DNA of 64,000 nucleotides from JACKEQ01 sp041389565 (GCA_041389565.1 JAWKRP010000010.1:186001-250000), one strand, 5' to 3'; counted from the first letter of the stretch, positions 1-9,457 are shown. Numbers and translations are program-made. Notes: generated by a model from the letters alone, not told the origin.

Positions 1-1094
<1,094 letters not shown>

Positions 1095-1188
1095 GCTTGA
1101 ACTCCTCCCGGTGTCTGTGACCGGTCGAATCCAGGTTTTTCAGAAACCCGAGGGATGCCTGACCGCGAAGGATCGCGGATTCGGCGGA

Positions 1189-1216
1189 AGGGTAAGCCCA
1201 GGGGTTCGGGCGTCAA
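1189..1216 (-). promoter_or_regulatory. Putative sigma-70-type promoter of dnaK
   Basis: On the minus strand TTGACG (1211-1216) is followed after 16 bp by TACCCT (1189-1194). The expected transcript would start near 1182 and carry a leader of about 88 bases. The groES promoter at 2193-2221 has nearly the same two boxes. No CIRCE operator (TTAGCACTC-N9-GAGTGCTAA) was found near either. Confidence 0.55.
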
Positions 1217-1460
1217 GGCTGGGGGGTCAGCCCGGCTCCCGATGGTTCAATGCTTGTGACGGGAGCGCGGCCCGACCAGGGGTTGAGATCCAGAGAGTGG
1301 AGCCTACGTAGAGGGTTTGGATCGGTCGTCCCGAGCCGCCAGTGCAGCTCCCGGGCGTGCCCTCGTCCGGCGAGAGCCGGATGGGTCGGAGCCGAGGAGC
1401 CTGCGACGAGGTGGAGATCCCACCCGAAGGGCGAGGGTGCGTCCGGGCGGGGGGAGGCGG

Positions 1461-1479
1461 AGGGGGGCAGAGCCCCCCT
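1461..1479. repeat. Perfect 8-bp GC hairpin with AGA loop
   Basis: AGGGGGGC (1461-1468) and GCCCCCCT (1472-1479) pair perfectly around a three-base loop AGA. On the minus strand it lies about 120 bp beyond the stop of the 1598-2011 gene, so it could end that transcript, but no T-run follows it on either strand. Confidence 0.6.
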
Positions 1480-1514
1480 GAGCCGGGAGCTCGCGACGCC
1501 CGAACCCTCAGCAC

Positions 1515-1590
1515 CGCCGTCTACAGACCGCTCGCCCGACCACGACGCCGTCTACAGACCGCTCGCCCACCACGACGCCGTCTCCAGACT
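1515..1590. repeat. 30-31-bp tandem repeat, about 2.5 copies
   Basis: Copy 1 (1515-1545) and copy 2 (1546-1575) differ by one inserted base (CGCCCGACCACGA versus CGCCCACCACGA). Copy 3 (1576-1590) is cut after 15 bases and has one A-to-C change. All begin CGCCGTCT. The repeat sits just beyond the 3' end of the gene at 1598-2011. Confidence 0.85.
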
Positions 1591-1597
1591 CGTGTGG

Positions 1598-2011
1598 TCA
1601 GAACACTCCCGACACGCCCACGCTCCCAGGCCCGACCGCCACGGACACCGGCGCCAGCACGAGCTCCTTGCGGGCATTCGGCACCATGCGCCCGATCCCC
1701 CACACCGTCAGGATCCCCCCGACCACCAGGCTCGCCCGCCCCCCGATGGCCGCCGAGCCCACGTAGGGTTCGACGTCCACGGCGCCCGGGTTCGATCGGA
1801 TCTCGTGGCTCGCGAACGCCGCGAGGGCCGCGCCGACCCCGATCGCCGCGACACCCCCCGTCGCCAGGCCCGCCCCCTTCCAGAACGCCCCCGGCCGGCG
1901 CAGCTCGTATCCCTCCGGGATCTCAGGACGCGCCGAGAGATGGGACTCCATGCGGTTCGGCGGGACCGGGAGGGACGAAGGCTCGGCGAAGGCCAGCGAG
2001 ATCCACAGCAT
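1598..2011 (-). CDS. Small exported or membrane protein, unknown function
   Basis: This 137-residue protein is not from a family I recognise. It starts with a nine-residue hydrophobic stretch ending in AFA before EPSS, which looks like a very short signal peptide. Two hydrophobic glycine/alanine-rich segments follow (about residues 44-68 and 85-107), so it may sit in the inner membrane. The ATG at 2011 is chosen because the N terminus then forms the signal. There is no Shine-Dalgarno sequence, but TAGCAT lies six bases upstream, as at several other genes here. It is divergent from groES. Codon use and reading-frame coherence suggest a real gene, though its short length leaves some doubt. Confidence 0.6.
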   Translation of the reverse strand: MLWISLAFAEPSSLPVPPNRMESHLSARPEIPEGYELRRPGAFWKGAGLATGGVAAIGVGAALAAFASHEIRSNPGAVDVEPYVGSAAIGGRASLVVGGILTVWGIGRMVPNARKELVLAPVSVAVGPGSVGVSGVF

Positions 2012-2017
2012 CCCGAC

Positions 2018-2023
2018 ATGCTA
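2018..2023 (-). promoter_or_regulatory. TAnnnT box for a leaderless transcript
   Basis: TAGCAT on the minus strand ends six bases before the ATG at 2011, and no ribosome-binding site intervenes. If it is the -10 element, transcription would start at or next to the start codon. Confidence 0.4.
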
Positions 2024-2192
2024 GCCGAGCGCTTCCATGCCCGCTCGCTGCCGCGTCAGGGCGGCCGGAGGGGGCGCGCAGCGCCGTCGCGAAGCGACCG
2101 AGGCCGAAGGGCCGAGCCCGGAGGACACCCGCCGCCGGGCGGGCGCGGAGCGACCGGCCTGCGGGACGCCCAAAAGAACCCTCCGCGATCCC

Positions 2193-2221
2193 TTGACGGC
2201 CTCGACGCGAGTGCCTACCCC
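2193..2221 (+). promoter_or_regulatory. Putative sigma-70-type promoter of groES-groEL
   Basis: TTGACG (2193-2198), a 17-bp spacer and TACCCC (2216-2221) precede groES, giving a leader of roughly 49 bases. It closely matches the dnaK promoter boxes. A sigma-32 pattern (CTTGAA with CCCCAT at 13-15 bp) and a CIRCE element were looked for and not found. Confidence 0.6.
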
Positions 2222-2276
2222 TTGCGCCCTCCCGCCCGAGTCAACGGGTGCGGGACCGATCAACGTGGAGAACACC

Positions 2277-2567
2277 ATGAACTTCCGACCCCTCTACGAC
2301 CGCGTCCTCGTGCGTCGCGTCGACGCCGAGCAGAAGTCCTCCGGCGGTCTGTTCATCCCCGAGTCCGCGAAGGAGAAGCCCCAGCAGGCCGAAGTCATCG
2401 CGGTCGGCACGGGCCGCATCACGAAGACCGAGGATGTCGTCCCGCTCATCGTGAAGAAGGGCGATCGGGTGCTCTTCGGCAAGTACGCCGGCGACGAGGT
2501 CAAGCTCGACGGCGTCGATCACATCATCCTGCGCGAGTCCGACATCCTCGCGATCATCGAAGCGTAA
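2277..2567 (+). CDS. groES: Co-chaperonin GroES
   Basis: This is the 10-kDa cytoplasmic co-chaperonin that forms the heptameric lid on the GroEL ring. At 96 residues it has the normal family length. The N-terminal strand RPLYDRVLVRR, the mobile-loop region with SSGGLFIPESAKEKP (about residues 21-35) and the C-terminal ESDILAIIE are visible. The ATG at 2277 is preceded by GGAG nine bases upstream. It is followed after nine bases by groEL, and the two share the promoter at 2193-2221 and the terminator at 4186-4225, the standard two-gene operon. Nothing odd is seen in the sequence. Confidence 0.98.
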   Translation: MNFRPLYDRVLVRRVDAEQKSSGGLFIPESAKEKPQQAEVIAVGTGRITKTEDVVPLIVKKGDRVLFGKYAGDEVKLDGVDHIILRESDILAIIEA

Positions 2568-2576
2568 GGAGCAGTC

Positions 2577-4163
2577 ATGGCCAAGGAAATCCAGTTCCGC
2601 GATGCGGCCCGCAACGAGGTCCTCACGGGCGTCAACACCCTCGCCAACACCGTGCGCGTCACGCTCGGGCCGAAGGGCCGGAACGTCGTGCTCCAGAAGA
2701 GCTTCGGCGGCCCGGTCATCACGAAGGACGGCGTGACGGTCGCGAAGGAGATCGAGCTCCCCGACAAGTTCCAGAACATGGGCGCGCAGATGGTGAAGGA
2801 GGTCGCCAGCAAGACCTCCGACATCGCGGGTGACGGCACCACCACCGCCACCGTGCTCGCGCAGTCGATCTTCACCACGGGCTCCAAGCTGGTCGCGGCC
2901 GGCGCCAACCCGATGGAGATCAAGCTCGGCATCGATCAGGCCGTGAAGGTCGTCTCCGACGAGCTCCGCAAGATCTCGCGCGAGACGCAGGGCAAGAAGG
3001 AGCTCGCGCAGGTCGCGACGATCTCCGCCAACGGCGACACCGAGATCGGCGACATCATCGCCGAGTGCATGGACAAGGTCGGCAAGGAAGGCGTGATCAC
3101 GGTCGAAGAGGCCAAGGGCATGGTCACCGAGTCCGACATCGTCGAAGGCATGCAGTTCGACCGTGGCTACCTCTCTCCGTACTTCGTCACCGATGCCGAT
3201 CGCATGGAGACGGTGATGGAGAACCCGCTCATCCTCGTGCACGAGAAGAAGCTGTCCAACATGAAGGACCTGCTTCCCCTGCTCGAGAAGGTGGCGGAGG
3301 CCGGCAAGCCGCTCCTGATCATCGCCGAGGACGTCGAGGGCGAAGCGCTCGCCACCCTCGTGGTGAACAACATCCGCAAGACGCTCCAGGCCGCCGCCGT
3401 CAAGGCGCCGGGCTTCGGCGACCGCCGCAAGGCCATGCTGGGCGACATCGCCACCCTCACCGGCGCCAAGCCCGTGATGGAAGACCTCGGCGTGAAGCTC
3501 GAGTCCGTCACGATCGAGCAGCTGGGCACGGCCGAGCGCGTGGTCATCACGAAGGACAACACCACGATCATCGACGGGAACAGCAACCCCACCGAGATCA
3601 AGGCCCGCGTGAAGCAGATCCGCCGCGAGATGGAGGAGACCACCTCCGACTACGACCGCGACAAGCTCCAGGAGCGCCTCGCGAAGCTCGTGGGCGGCGT
3701 GGCCGTCATCTACGTCGGTGCGGCCACCGAAGTGGAGATGAAGGAGAAGAAGGCGCGCGTCGAAGACGCCCTGAACGCGACCCGTGCCGCGGCCGAGGCC
3801 GGCATCGTGCCCGGCGGCGGTGTGGCCCTGATCCGCGCCCAGAAGTCGCTCGACAGCCTGAAGCTCGACGGCGACCGTCAGTTCGGCGTCGACATCATCC
3901 GCACGGCCTGCGAGGCCCCGCTCCGCATCATCGCCGGCAACGCCGGTGAAGACGCCAGCATCGTGATCCACCAGGTGCGCAGCGGCTCCGGCAACTTCGG
4001 CTGGAACGGCGCGACCGGCGAGTTCGGCGACATGATCGAGGCGGGCGTCATCGACCCCACCAAGGTCACGCTCACCGCGCTCTCCAACGCGGCCTCCGTG
4101 GCGGGCCTCCTGCTCACCACCGAGTGCATGATCGCCGAGAAGAAGGACAGCGACGAGGCCTGA
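2577..4163 (+). CDS. groEL: Chaperonin GroEL without a GGM tail
   Basis: This is the 60-kDa chaperonin, whose double heptameric ring folds proteins in the cytoplasm using ATP and GroES. It has 528 residues; the ATP-binding GDGTTT lies at residues 85-90, and the equatorial, intermediate and apical domains are collinear with the family (VVNN, RRKAMLGD, GGGVALIRA and so on). The ATG follows AAGGAG by five bases. It is the second gene of groES-groEL and ends just before a strong hairpin terminator. The protein ends KKDSDEA and lacks the Gly-Gly-Met repeats that usually line the cavity floor. Some bacteria keep such a GroEL beside a second copy; whether this genome has another cannot be seen here. 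Confidence 0.99.
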   Translation: MAKEIQFRDAARNEVLTGVNTLANTVRVTLGPKGRNVVLQKSFGGPVITKDGVTVAKEIELPDKFQNMGAQMVKEVASKTSDIAGDGTTTATVLAQSIFTTGSKLVAAGANPMEIKLGIDQAVKVVSDELRKISRETQGKKELAQVATISANGDTEIGDIIAECMDKVGKEGVITVEEAKGMVTESDIVEGMQFDRGYLSPYFVTDADRMETVMENPLILVHEKKLSNMKDLLPLLEKVAEAGKPLLIIAEDVEGEALATLVVNNIRKTLQAAAVKAPGFGDRRKAMLGDIATLTGAKPVMEDLGVKLESVTIEQLGTAERVVITKDNTTIIDGNSNPTEIKARVKQIRREMEETTSDYDRDKLQERLAKLVGGVAVIYVGAATEVEMKEKKARVEDALNATRAAAEAGIVPGGGVALIRAQKSLDSLKLDGDRQFGVDIIRTACEAPLRIIAGNAGEDASIVIHQVRSGSGNFGWNGATGEFGDMIEAGVIDPTKVTLTALSNAASVAGLLLTTECMIAEKKDSDEA

Positions 4164-4185
4164 TCTCGCGCTCCCTTCTCGGGAC

Positions 4186-4225
4186 GAGGGCCCGTTCGCT
4201 TCGTGCGGACGGGCCCTCTTCGTCT
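4186..4225 (+). terminator. Hairpin terminator after groEL
   Basis: GAGGGCCCGT (4186-4195) pairs perfectly with ACGGGCCCTC (4209-4218) and is followed by TTCGTCTCAG. The same TTCGTCTCAG follows the hairpin at 54944-54974 when that is read on the minus strand. Confidence 0.85.
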
Positions 4226-4232
4226 CAGGGAG

Positions 4233-4739
4233 TCAGGATCGGTCGACCAGGCGGGCGAGTGCGGCCGCATGGTCCGGGTCGACCGGCTCCCCCGTCTGCT
4301 GGTTGGACCGGAACCTCAGCAGGGCATCGACGAGGTCGGCATGGACCTCGGGAGGCGCGGGCACCTCCACGACCTCGCCGTCGAGCGTGATCGACAGGCC
4401 CTGGGGCGTCGGCTGGACCGACCGGATGTCGGTGTACGGGATGCGCCGGGCCTCGAGCTCGAGCGCGTGGAGCCCCACCTGCAGCCGCCGCGACGAACCG
4501 CGGACGAGGAGCACCAGGAAGCGCACCAGCCCTGCGAGCCCTCCGCCCAGCGCGGACCGTGGCGGGCCGATCGTGTAGATCACCCGATCGGGGAGCGCGA
4601 TCCGCACCTCGACGGGCTGCCCGGTGCGGTCGAGCTCACGGAGGCAGGACGGACACGTCCACCCGCCCCACAGGAGCTGCCGACGGTTCGCCGGCATGCG
4701 CACCATCGGCAGCGCCGCGCCACACACGCCGCACTGCAC
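4233..4739 (-). CDS. Zinc-ribbon protein of unknown function
   Basis: This 168-residue protein starts with two CxxC pairs, CGVC (residues 3-6) and CPSC (about 29-32), that would bind one zinc ion as a zinc ribbon. A short hydrophobic stretch (about 66-81, GGGLAGLVRFLVLLVRG) could touch the membrane. The rest resembles a beta-rich PH-like segment (YTDIRSVQPTPQGLSITLDG), but I cannot name the family. The start is a GTG at 4739, six bases after the stop of the upstream membrane gene, so the two probably form an operon and this protein may help that enzyme. The Shine-Dalgarno match is weak, consistent with translational coupling. Confidence 0.75.
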   Translation of the reverse strand: MQCGVCGAALPMVRMPANRRQLLWGGWTCPSCLRELDRTGQPVEVRIALPDRVIYTIGPPRSALGGGLAGLVRFLVLLVRGSSRRLQVGLHALELEARRIPYTDIRSVQPTPQGLSITLDGEVVEVPAPPEVHADLVDALLRFRSNQQTGEPVDPDHAAALARLVDRS

Positions 4740-4745
4740 GCCGGG

Positions 4746-7043
4746 TCAGCGACGGTAGGCCAGCGACAGCCCGACCGCGGCGACGTACAGCACGGTGCCG
4801 AGAGCGATGACGTTCGTGAAGCCGAGGTTGATGATGGCGGCCATCGCGAACGCGCTCCCGAGCACGGACGAGAGCGTGGTGAGCCCGTACGTCATCGGGA
4901 TCGACGCGCCCTGGTCGGACCCGACCAGCTTGCTGACGCAGTACGGGTAGAAGCAGCCGAGCGTCACGCCCGCGGGGAACACGATCACCGCGACGCCGAG
5001 CGCCTTGAGCGGCAGCGCCACCGACAGCAGCGTGGACGCCGAGAAGTTCGCGAGCACCACGCCCCAGATCACCGACAGGACGACCGCGCCCACGAGGTAG
5101 GGCGGGCCCTTCATGATCTTGTACTCGTCTTGCAGGAACGAGCCCACGGCGTTGAACACCAGGAAGGTCGCGAGGTTGATCGACACCGCGTACAGCGGGT
5201 TCCCGATGAACAGCTCGGTCTTCGCGATGAGCGGGATCTCGACGCACATGTAGCCGATGCCCGTGAGCAGCAGGTAGCCGACCCACACGGCCGGGACGCG
5301 CTGCTCCTTCGTACCGAGCACGGTGGCGACGAGCGCGACGATCCCACTGACGCCGGCGAACAGGAGCACGGTGAACACCTTCACCCACCCGCTCACGTAC
5401 GCAGCGTCGTGGTAGCGCTCGGGATCGGGCAGCGGCGTGAAGTTCTCCCACTCCACACGGGCCGTGAATGGCTGGTCGTCGGTGACCATCTTCAGCTGCT
5501 CGAGTGGGGTGTCGAACAGCTCCTGGAACCGCGGGAAGCCCCGGTGGCCGGGCTTGTACAGCACACGCTCCTTCGGGCGGGTCTGCACGATGGAGTCGAG
5601 GATGCGGATGTCTTCGTCGGTGAACCCGGACGGCTTGACGACCATGGAGTCGAGCATCGGGTGGTTCGGGCCGAAGATGTAGATGGACTGCTCGGGCGAC
5701 GCGAGCCCGCGCTCCGCGAAGATCTTCCGGAACGACGGGATCTTCTCCATCACCGGCTGGGCCGTGAACACCATGATGCCCTTGTCGGACAGCTGGCCGA
5801 TGTACTCGTCCATCGCCTCGTACGTGTCGAGGAACTTGCGCGTGTGACCCGTTCGGGATGCGTGCACAGCGCCGTTGTTCGCGACGTAGATGAGGTCGTA
5901 GATGCGGTCGTCGGTGTTCAGGAAGTCGCGGCCCTCTTCGTTCTGCAGATCGATGTTGGGCATCGCGTGGAACGCGACGAGGTTCATGAACGCGATCGCC
6001 GGGTGCGCGTGCCAGGCCACGACGGTGCGGTTGATCTCGACGCCCGTGATGTGCGCCTTGCCCATCGAGAGCTCGTTCAGGTGGACCATGTCGCGGCCCA
6101 TGCCCGCGAACATGACGAGGATGTTCTGCGGGTCGATCCCGAGCTTGTAGGCGAAGGAGTAGTGCAGGTACCGGTCGACCATGTCTTCGCGGTAGGGCTG
6201 CACGAACGGGTGGATCGTGACGTTCGACAGGCCGTTGTCCTGAACGATGGCCCACACCGGGCCGTGCTCGTTCTCGACCGGACCCGCCCGCATCAGGGCC
6301 GTACGCGCGATCTCGTTCCAGCGCGAGTCGACCTCGGTGATGCCGCCGTCGGCGTACTCGCGGAGGATGGAGCGCGCGAGCATGTCGGGGTCGGGCGTCT
6401 CGTGGAACAGGATGCCCGTCAGGCCCAGCACGGCGGCCACAGCCCAGGCCGCGAGCCCTCCGCCCTTCACGGCGTTCGACGTGGAGGCCGGGAGCGCCAT
6501 GAGGCCGAGCGACAGCAGCAGCACCATCAGGATGGCGGGCGGCAGGCCGAACCAGGTGAGCATGAGCGGCGTGAGCACGCAGCCGAGACCCGCGCCGGCG
6601 AGGTCGAAGAAGTACAGCCGACCGATGCGGTCGGCGAACTCGCTGAACAGCGTGGAGAACAGCGCGCCGAACGCGATGTACGGCGGCAGGAAGAGGATCG
6701 AGTAGATCACCACCTTCGCCGCCTCGCCCGGAGGCGTGGCGTTCGCGACGTGGATCTCGTTGAAGAAGGCGTTCGCGACCCCGAAGAACACGAGGAACGA
6801 CAGCAGCATCATCGGGAAGACCGCCACGCACAGGCGGTCGATCAGCTCCCGCGACGGGCCCTTGTACAGGAAGTGGCGGAACATCGAGCCGATGGCCAGA
6901 CCGAGCAGCGCGATCGGGATGGCCAGGATGTCCATGCTGTTGCCGAGGAAGAACGACAGCATTCGGACCTGGATCAGCTCGTACATCAGGCTCACCACTC
7001 CGATGAGGAAGGTGATGGCGCCGATGCGGCGGTCGAATTCCAT
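4746..7043 (-). CDS. Polytopic membrane protein with spermidine-synthase-like domain
   Basis: This 765-residue inner-membrane protein has about seven N-terminal membrane helices (residues 1-205), a soluble Rossmann domain (about 255-500) and about seven C-terminal helices. The soluble part follows the spermidine synthase/SAM-methyltransferase fold: NILVMFAGMGRDMVHL for motif I, GVEINRTVV for the acidic loop after beta 2 and YDLIYVAN for motif post-I. It is related to bacterial membrane-fused spermidine-synthase-like proteins, whose substrates are mostly unknown. The canonical polyamine-binding aspartates are not obvious, so true aminopropyl transfer is uncertain. The start at 7043 follows AGAGGG by eight bases; a longer frame upstream is not needed. 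It heads an operon with the zinc-ribbon gene. Confidence 0.85.
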   Translation of the reverse strand: MEFDRRIGAITFLIGVVSLMYELIQVRMLSFFLGNSMDILAIPIALLGLAIGSMFRHFLYKGPSRELIDRLCVAVFPMMLLSFLVFFGVANAFFNEIHVANATPPGEAAKVVIYSILFLPPYIAFGALFSTLFSEFADRIGRLYFFDLAGAGLGCVLTPLMLTWFGLPPAILMVLLLSLGLMALPASTSNAVKGGGLAAWAVAAVLGLTGILFHETPDPDMLARSILREYADGGITEVDSRWNEIARTALMRAGPVENEHGPVWAIVQDNGLSNVTIHPFVQPYREDMVDRYLHYSFAYKLGIDPQNILVMFAGMGRDMVHLNELSMGKAHITGVEINRTVVAWHAHPAIAFMNLVAFHAMPNIDLQNEEGRDFLNTDDRIYDLIYVANNGAVHASRTGHTRKFLDTYEAMDEYIGQLSDKGIMVFTAQPVMEKIPSFRKIFAERGLASPEQSIYIFGPNHPMLDSMVVKPSGFTDEDIRILDSIVQTRPKERVLYKPGHRGFPRFQELFDTPLEQLKMVTDDQPFTARVEWENFTPLPDPERYHDAAYVSGWVKVFTVLLFAGVSGIVALVATVLGTKEQRVPAVWVGYLLLTGIGYMCVEIPLIAKTELFIGNPLYAVSINLATFLVFNAVGSFLQDEYKIMKGPPYLVGAVVLSVIWGVVLANFSASTLLSVALPLKALGVAVIVFPAGVTLGCFYPYCVSKLVGSDQGASIPMTYGLTTLSSVLGSAFAMAAIINLGFTNVIALGTVLYVAAVGLSLAYRR

Positions 7044-7145
7044 GATGAGGACCCTCTGAGCAGCGCGCCAGTAACCGCCAGACCGCCATCGCGCCGACTT
7101 CCGATTCCCACACCACTTCCACACACGGGTCGCGTCTCGGCTGGC

Positions 7146-7151
7146 TAGCTT
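7146..7151 (+). promoter_or_regulatory. TAnnnT box before kinase 1
   Basis: TAGCTT ends seven bases before the ATG at 7159. The GGAG between them is only three bases from the ATG, too close for a normal ribosome-binding site, which favours a leaderless start. Confidence 0.4.
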
Positions 7152-7158
7152 GGAGCCC

Positions 7159-8928
7159 ATGAAGGACGAGCCCCGACCGGACCCGCCCGTTGCCCCCGGC
7201 CCACCCACCCGCACCCGAGATTCCCCGAAGGCCCCGGCCACCGCCGATCTACGGTCGGTTCCGCACGCCGCGGTCGGCGCTGGAGACGGCGACTTCTCGC
7301 TCCAGCAGAGCCTCGGGCGCGGAGGGATGGGCATCGTCGATCTGGCCGTCCAGCGCAGCCTCGGGCGTGAGGTCGCGCTGAAGCGCCTCGCCGATCCGTC
7401 CGATCAGCGCGGTGTGAACGCGCTGCTCCGCGAAGCCCGGGTCACGAGCCGGCTGGAGCATCCCGGCATCGTGCCGGTGCACGGGATCTTCCGCGACACC
7501 GAGCTCGGCCCCGTCGTCGCGATGAAGCGCGTGGAGGGCGCCACCTGGCGGGCGAAGATGATGGGGGGCGCGCAAGACCCCCGTGTTCACGTGCGCATCG
7601 CGATCGAGGTGTGCTTCGCGCTCGAGTACGCGCACAGCCGCGGGGTGCTCCACCTCGACGTGAAGCCCGACAACGTGATCGTCGGAGACTTCGGCGAGGT
7701 GTGCCTGGTCGACTGGGGCATCGCGCTCGAGCGCGGCGAGCCGACTCCCGCCCGCCCGATCGGAACCCCCGCGTACCTCGCGCCCGAGATGGTGTCGGCC
7801 GCCCTCGGTCCGCTCGCCGAGACCTCCGACGTGTACCTGCTCGGGGGGTGCCTGTTCGAGTCGCTGTTCGGCCATCCGCCCCATGGCGCCCGCACCGACG
7901 CCGCCGCGATGGCTGCAGCGCTCGACGGGGTCGCGTTCCCGGAAGACGCACGCACGCCGGGCTCACGCGACTCCGGCAGCCCGCCGTCCGAGATCGTGGG
8001 CATCTGCCGGCGTGCCCTCGCCACCGACCCCGATGCGCGCTTCCCCACCGTCGCCGACCTGCGGCGGTCGCTCGAGAGCTTCCTCGAGCACCAGGACGCC
8101 GAGCGGCTCATGTCCCGCGTGCTGCTCGACCTCTCCAGCGCCACCGACCTGCACGCGCTCCGCGAGCTCGAGGTCCGCCTGCAGCAGGCCCTCTCCCTGT
8201 GGCCGACGAACCCGCGCGGGCTCGCCGCCGAGCGCATGCTCGCGCAGCGACTGATGGCGCATCACATCGAAGGCGGCGACCTCTCGGCGGCGCGCAATGC
8301 CGCCGACCGCCTCGCCTGGCTACCCCCCGACCTCCGCGCCGGTCTCGCATCGCTCGAGTCCGAGCGGAACGACGAGCGGGCCGCGCTCGACCAGCAGCGG
8401 CGGCGCACGCGCGAGGTCGAGTTCAGCGTGCAGGGCGCGTTCCGCCAGCGCACGATGCTCGCGCTCACCGCCATCCTGGTGGGGCTGCCCATCGTCAGCC
8501 AGCTGCGTACCCCCGGCTACGCCCCGTCTCCACCGGAGGATCTGGTGGTGTACTGCGCGATCGCGTGCGTGGCGTGGGTCAGCGCGCTGCTCGTGTGGCG
8601 CGCGCGGTTCTTCGCGAACTTCGCGAACCGGGTCGCCACCCTCGCCATCACGGCCGCGTTCGGAGCCTCGCTGCTCAACCGGATCCTGGCGCTCCCCCGC
8701 CAGACCGACCCCGTCGACATCGTGCGCACCGACCTCCTGGTGATCGGCGCGCTGCTCACGGCGCTGTCCGCGCTCGACCGCGTGTTCGGCGTTCTGGCCT
8801 GCCTGTGCGTGGTCGGGTGCGTGCTCGCCGCCCTCGAGCCGCTCGCGATCCGCACCGTGTTCAACGGGGCGATCATCACGTGCGCGCTGATGCTCAACCT
8901 CCGCTGGCAGCGCCTGGCCATCGGCTGA
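7159..8928 (+). CDS. Membrane Ser/Thr protein kinase with altered catalytic motifs
   Basis: This 589-residue protein has a eukaryotic-type kinase domain (about residues 46-320) and at least four C-terminal membrane helices (about 430-580). Visible are the glycine loop GRGGMGIV, the ATP lysine in VALK (Lys75), the catalytic loop HLDVKPDNVIV, the metal site DWG in place of DFG, and APE in the activation segment. HRD has become HLD; the Asp, Lys and Asn are kept, so activity is still likely, and loss of the HRD Arg suggests that activation-loop phosphorylation is not required. The middle region (330-430) is helical. It is divergent from the spermidine-synthase-like gene. A TTG at 7150 is an alternative start. 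Confidence 0.9.
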   Translation: MKDEPRPDPPVAPGPPTRTRDSPKAPATADLRSVPHAAVGAGDGDFSLQQSLGRGGMGIVDLAVQRSLGREVALKRLADPSDQRGVNALLREARVTSRLEHPGIVPVHGIFRDTELGPVVAMKRVEGATWRAKMMGGAQDPRVHVRIAIEVCFALEYAHSRGVLHLDVKPDNVIVGDFGEVCLVDWGIALERGEPTPARPIGTPAYLAPEMVSAALGPLAETSDVYLLGGCLFESLFGHPPHGARTDAAAMAAALDGVAFPEDARTPGSRDSGSPPSEIVGICRRALATDPDARFPTVADLRRSLESFLEHQDAERLMSRVLLDLSSATDLHALRELEVRLQQALSLWPTNPRGLAAERMLAQRLMAHHIEGGDLSAARNAADRLAWLPPDLRAGLASLESERNDERAALDQQRRRTREVEFSVQGAFRQRTMLALTAILVGLPIVSQLRTPGYAPSPPEDLVVYCAIACVAWVSALLVWRARFFANFANRVATLAITAAFGASLLNRILALPRQTDPVDIVRTDLLVIGALLTALSALDRVFGVLACLCVVGCVLAALEPLAIRTVFNGAIITCALMLNLRWQRLAIG

Positions 8929-8986
8929 GAATGCATGCCTCCCCAGGGTCGTGCGGTTGCGGTACGGTCCCGGTCCGGAGGACTGC

Positions 8987-9457
8987 ATGCACGACCACGA
9001 GGCCCTGCTCACGCGCTTCTACACGGCGTTCCGCGACCGTGACGGCGACGCGATGGCCGCGTGCTACCACCCCGAGGCCACGTTCTCCGATCCGGTGTTC
9101 CCGGGGCTCACGGGGCGCGAGCCCGGCGCGATGTGGCGCATGCTCACCTCACGCGCCGAAGACCTCGCGATCCGGTTCTCCGACGTGAAGGCCGACGACA
9201 CCAGCGGCTCGGCCCACTGGGATGCCGACTACACGTTCTCGACCACCGGCCGGTTCGTGCGGAACAGCATCGACGCGAAGTTCACGTTCCGCGACGGCCT
9301 GATCCTCACGCACGTCGACGACTTCGACTTCTGGAAGTGGAGCCGCCAGGCGCTCGGTGCGACGGGCCTCCTGCTCGGGTGGACGCCCATCGTGCGGAAC
9401 AAGGTCCGGGAGCAGGCGGGCAGCCAGCTCCAGAAGTTCCTCACCAAGCACGGCTGA
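8987..9457 (+). CDS. SnoaL-like / NTF2-fold protein
   Basis: This 156-residue cytoplasmic protein belongs to the NTF2-like SnoaL fold, a cone-shaped barrel used by polyketide cyclases, isomerases and many proteins with unknown ligands. The typical opening LLTRFYTAFRDRDGDAMAACYHP and the later strand pattern FTFRDGLILTHVDDFDFWKW are present, as in the widespread 'nuclear transport factor 2 family' proteins. The ATG is preceded by GGAG at six bases, and TACGGT (8963-8968) could be the -10 box. It stands alone, tail-to-tail with the esterase gene: its stop at 9455-9457 directly abuts the stop of the next gene. Substrate is unknown. Confidence 0.85.
   Translation: MHDHEALLTRFYTAFRDRDGDAMAACYHPEATFSDPVFPGLTGREPGAMWRMLTSRAEDLAIRFSDVKADDTSGSAHWDADYTFSTTGRFVRNSIDAKFTFRDGLILTHVDDFDFWKWSRQALGATGLLLGWTPIVRNKVREQAGSQLQKFLTKHG

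Larger units (their letters stand above)
1217..1597. other. Intergenic spacer, no gene seen
   Basis: No reading frame here looks like a protein: the open frames on both strands are proline/arginine-rich shadows of high GC. The spacer holds a very stable GC hairpin (1461-1479) and about two and a half copies of a 30-31-bp tandem repeat (1515-1590). It lies between the dnaK promoter and the 3' end of the small membrane-protein gene that is read towards it. Confidence 0.6.

Noticed and set aside
1515..1590. CRISPR array
   Set aside because: The units are directly adjacent without spacers, only 2.5 copies exist and no cas gene is near.
2193..2221. A sigma-32 promoter for groES
   Set aside because: The CCCC lies about 20 bp from TTGACG, beyond the 13-15 bp of the sigma-32 consensus, and CTTGAA and CCCCAT are not matched.
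2241..3971. A 576-codon frame antisense to groEL
   Set aside because: It mirrors groEL codons and has no recognisable domain; groEL on the other strand is certain.
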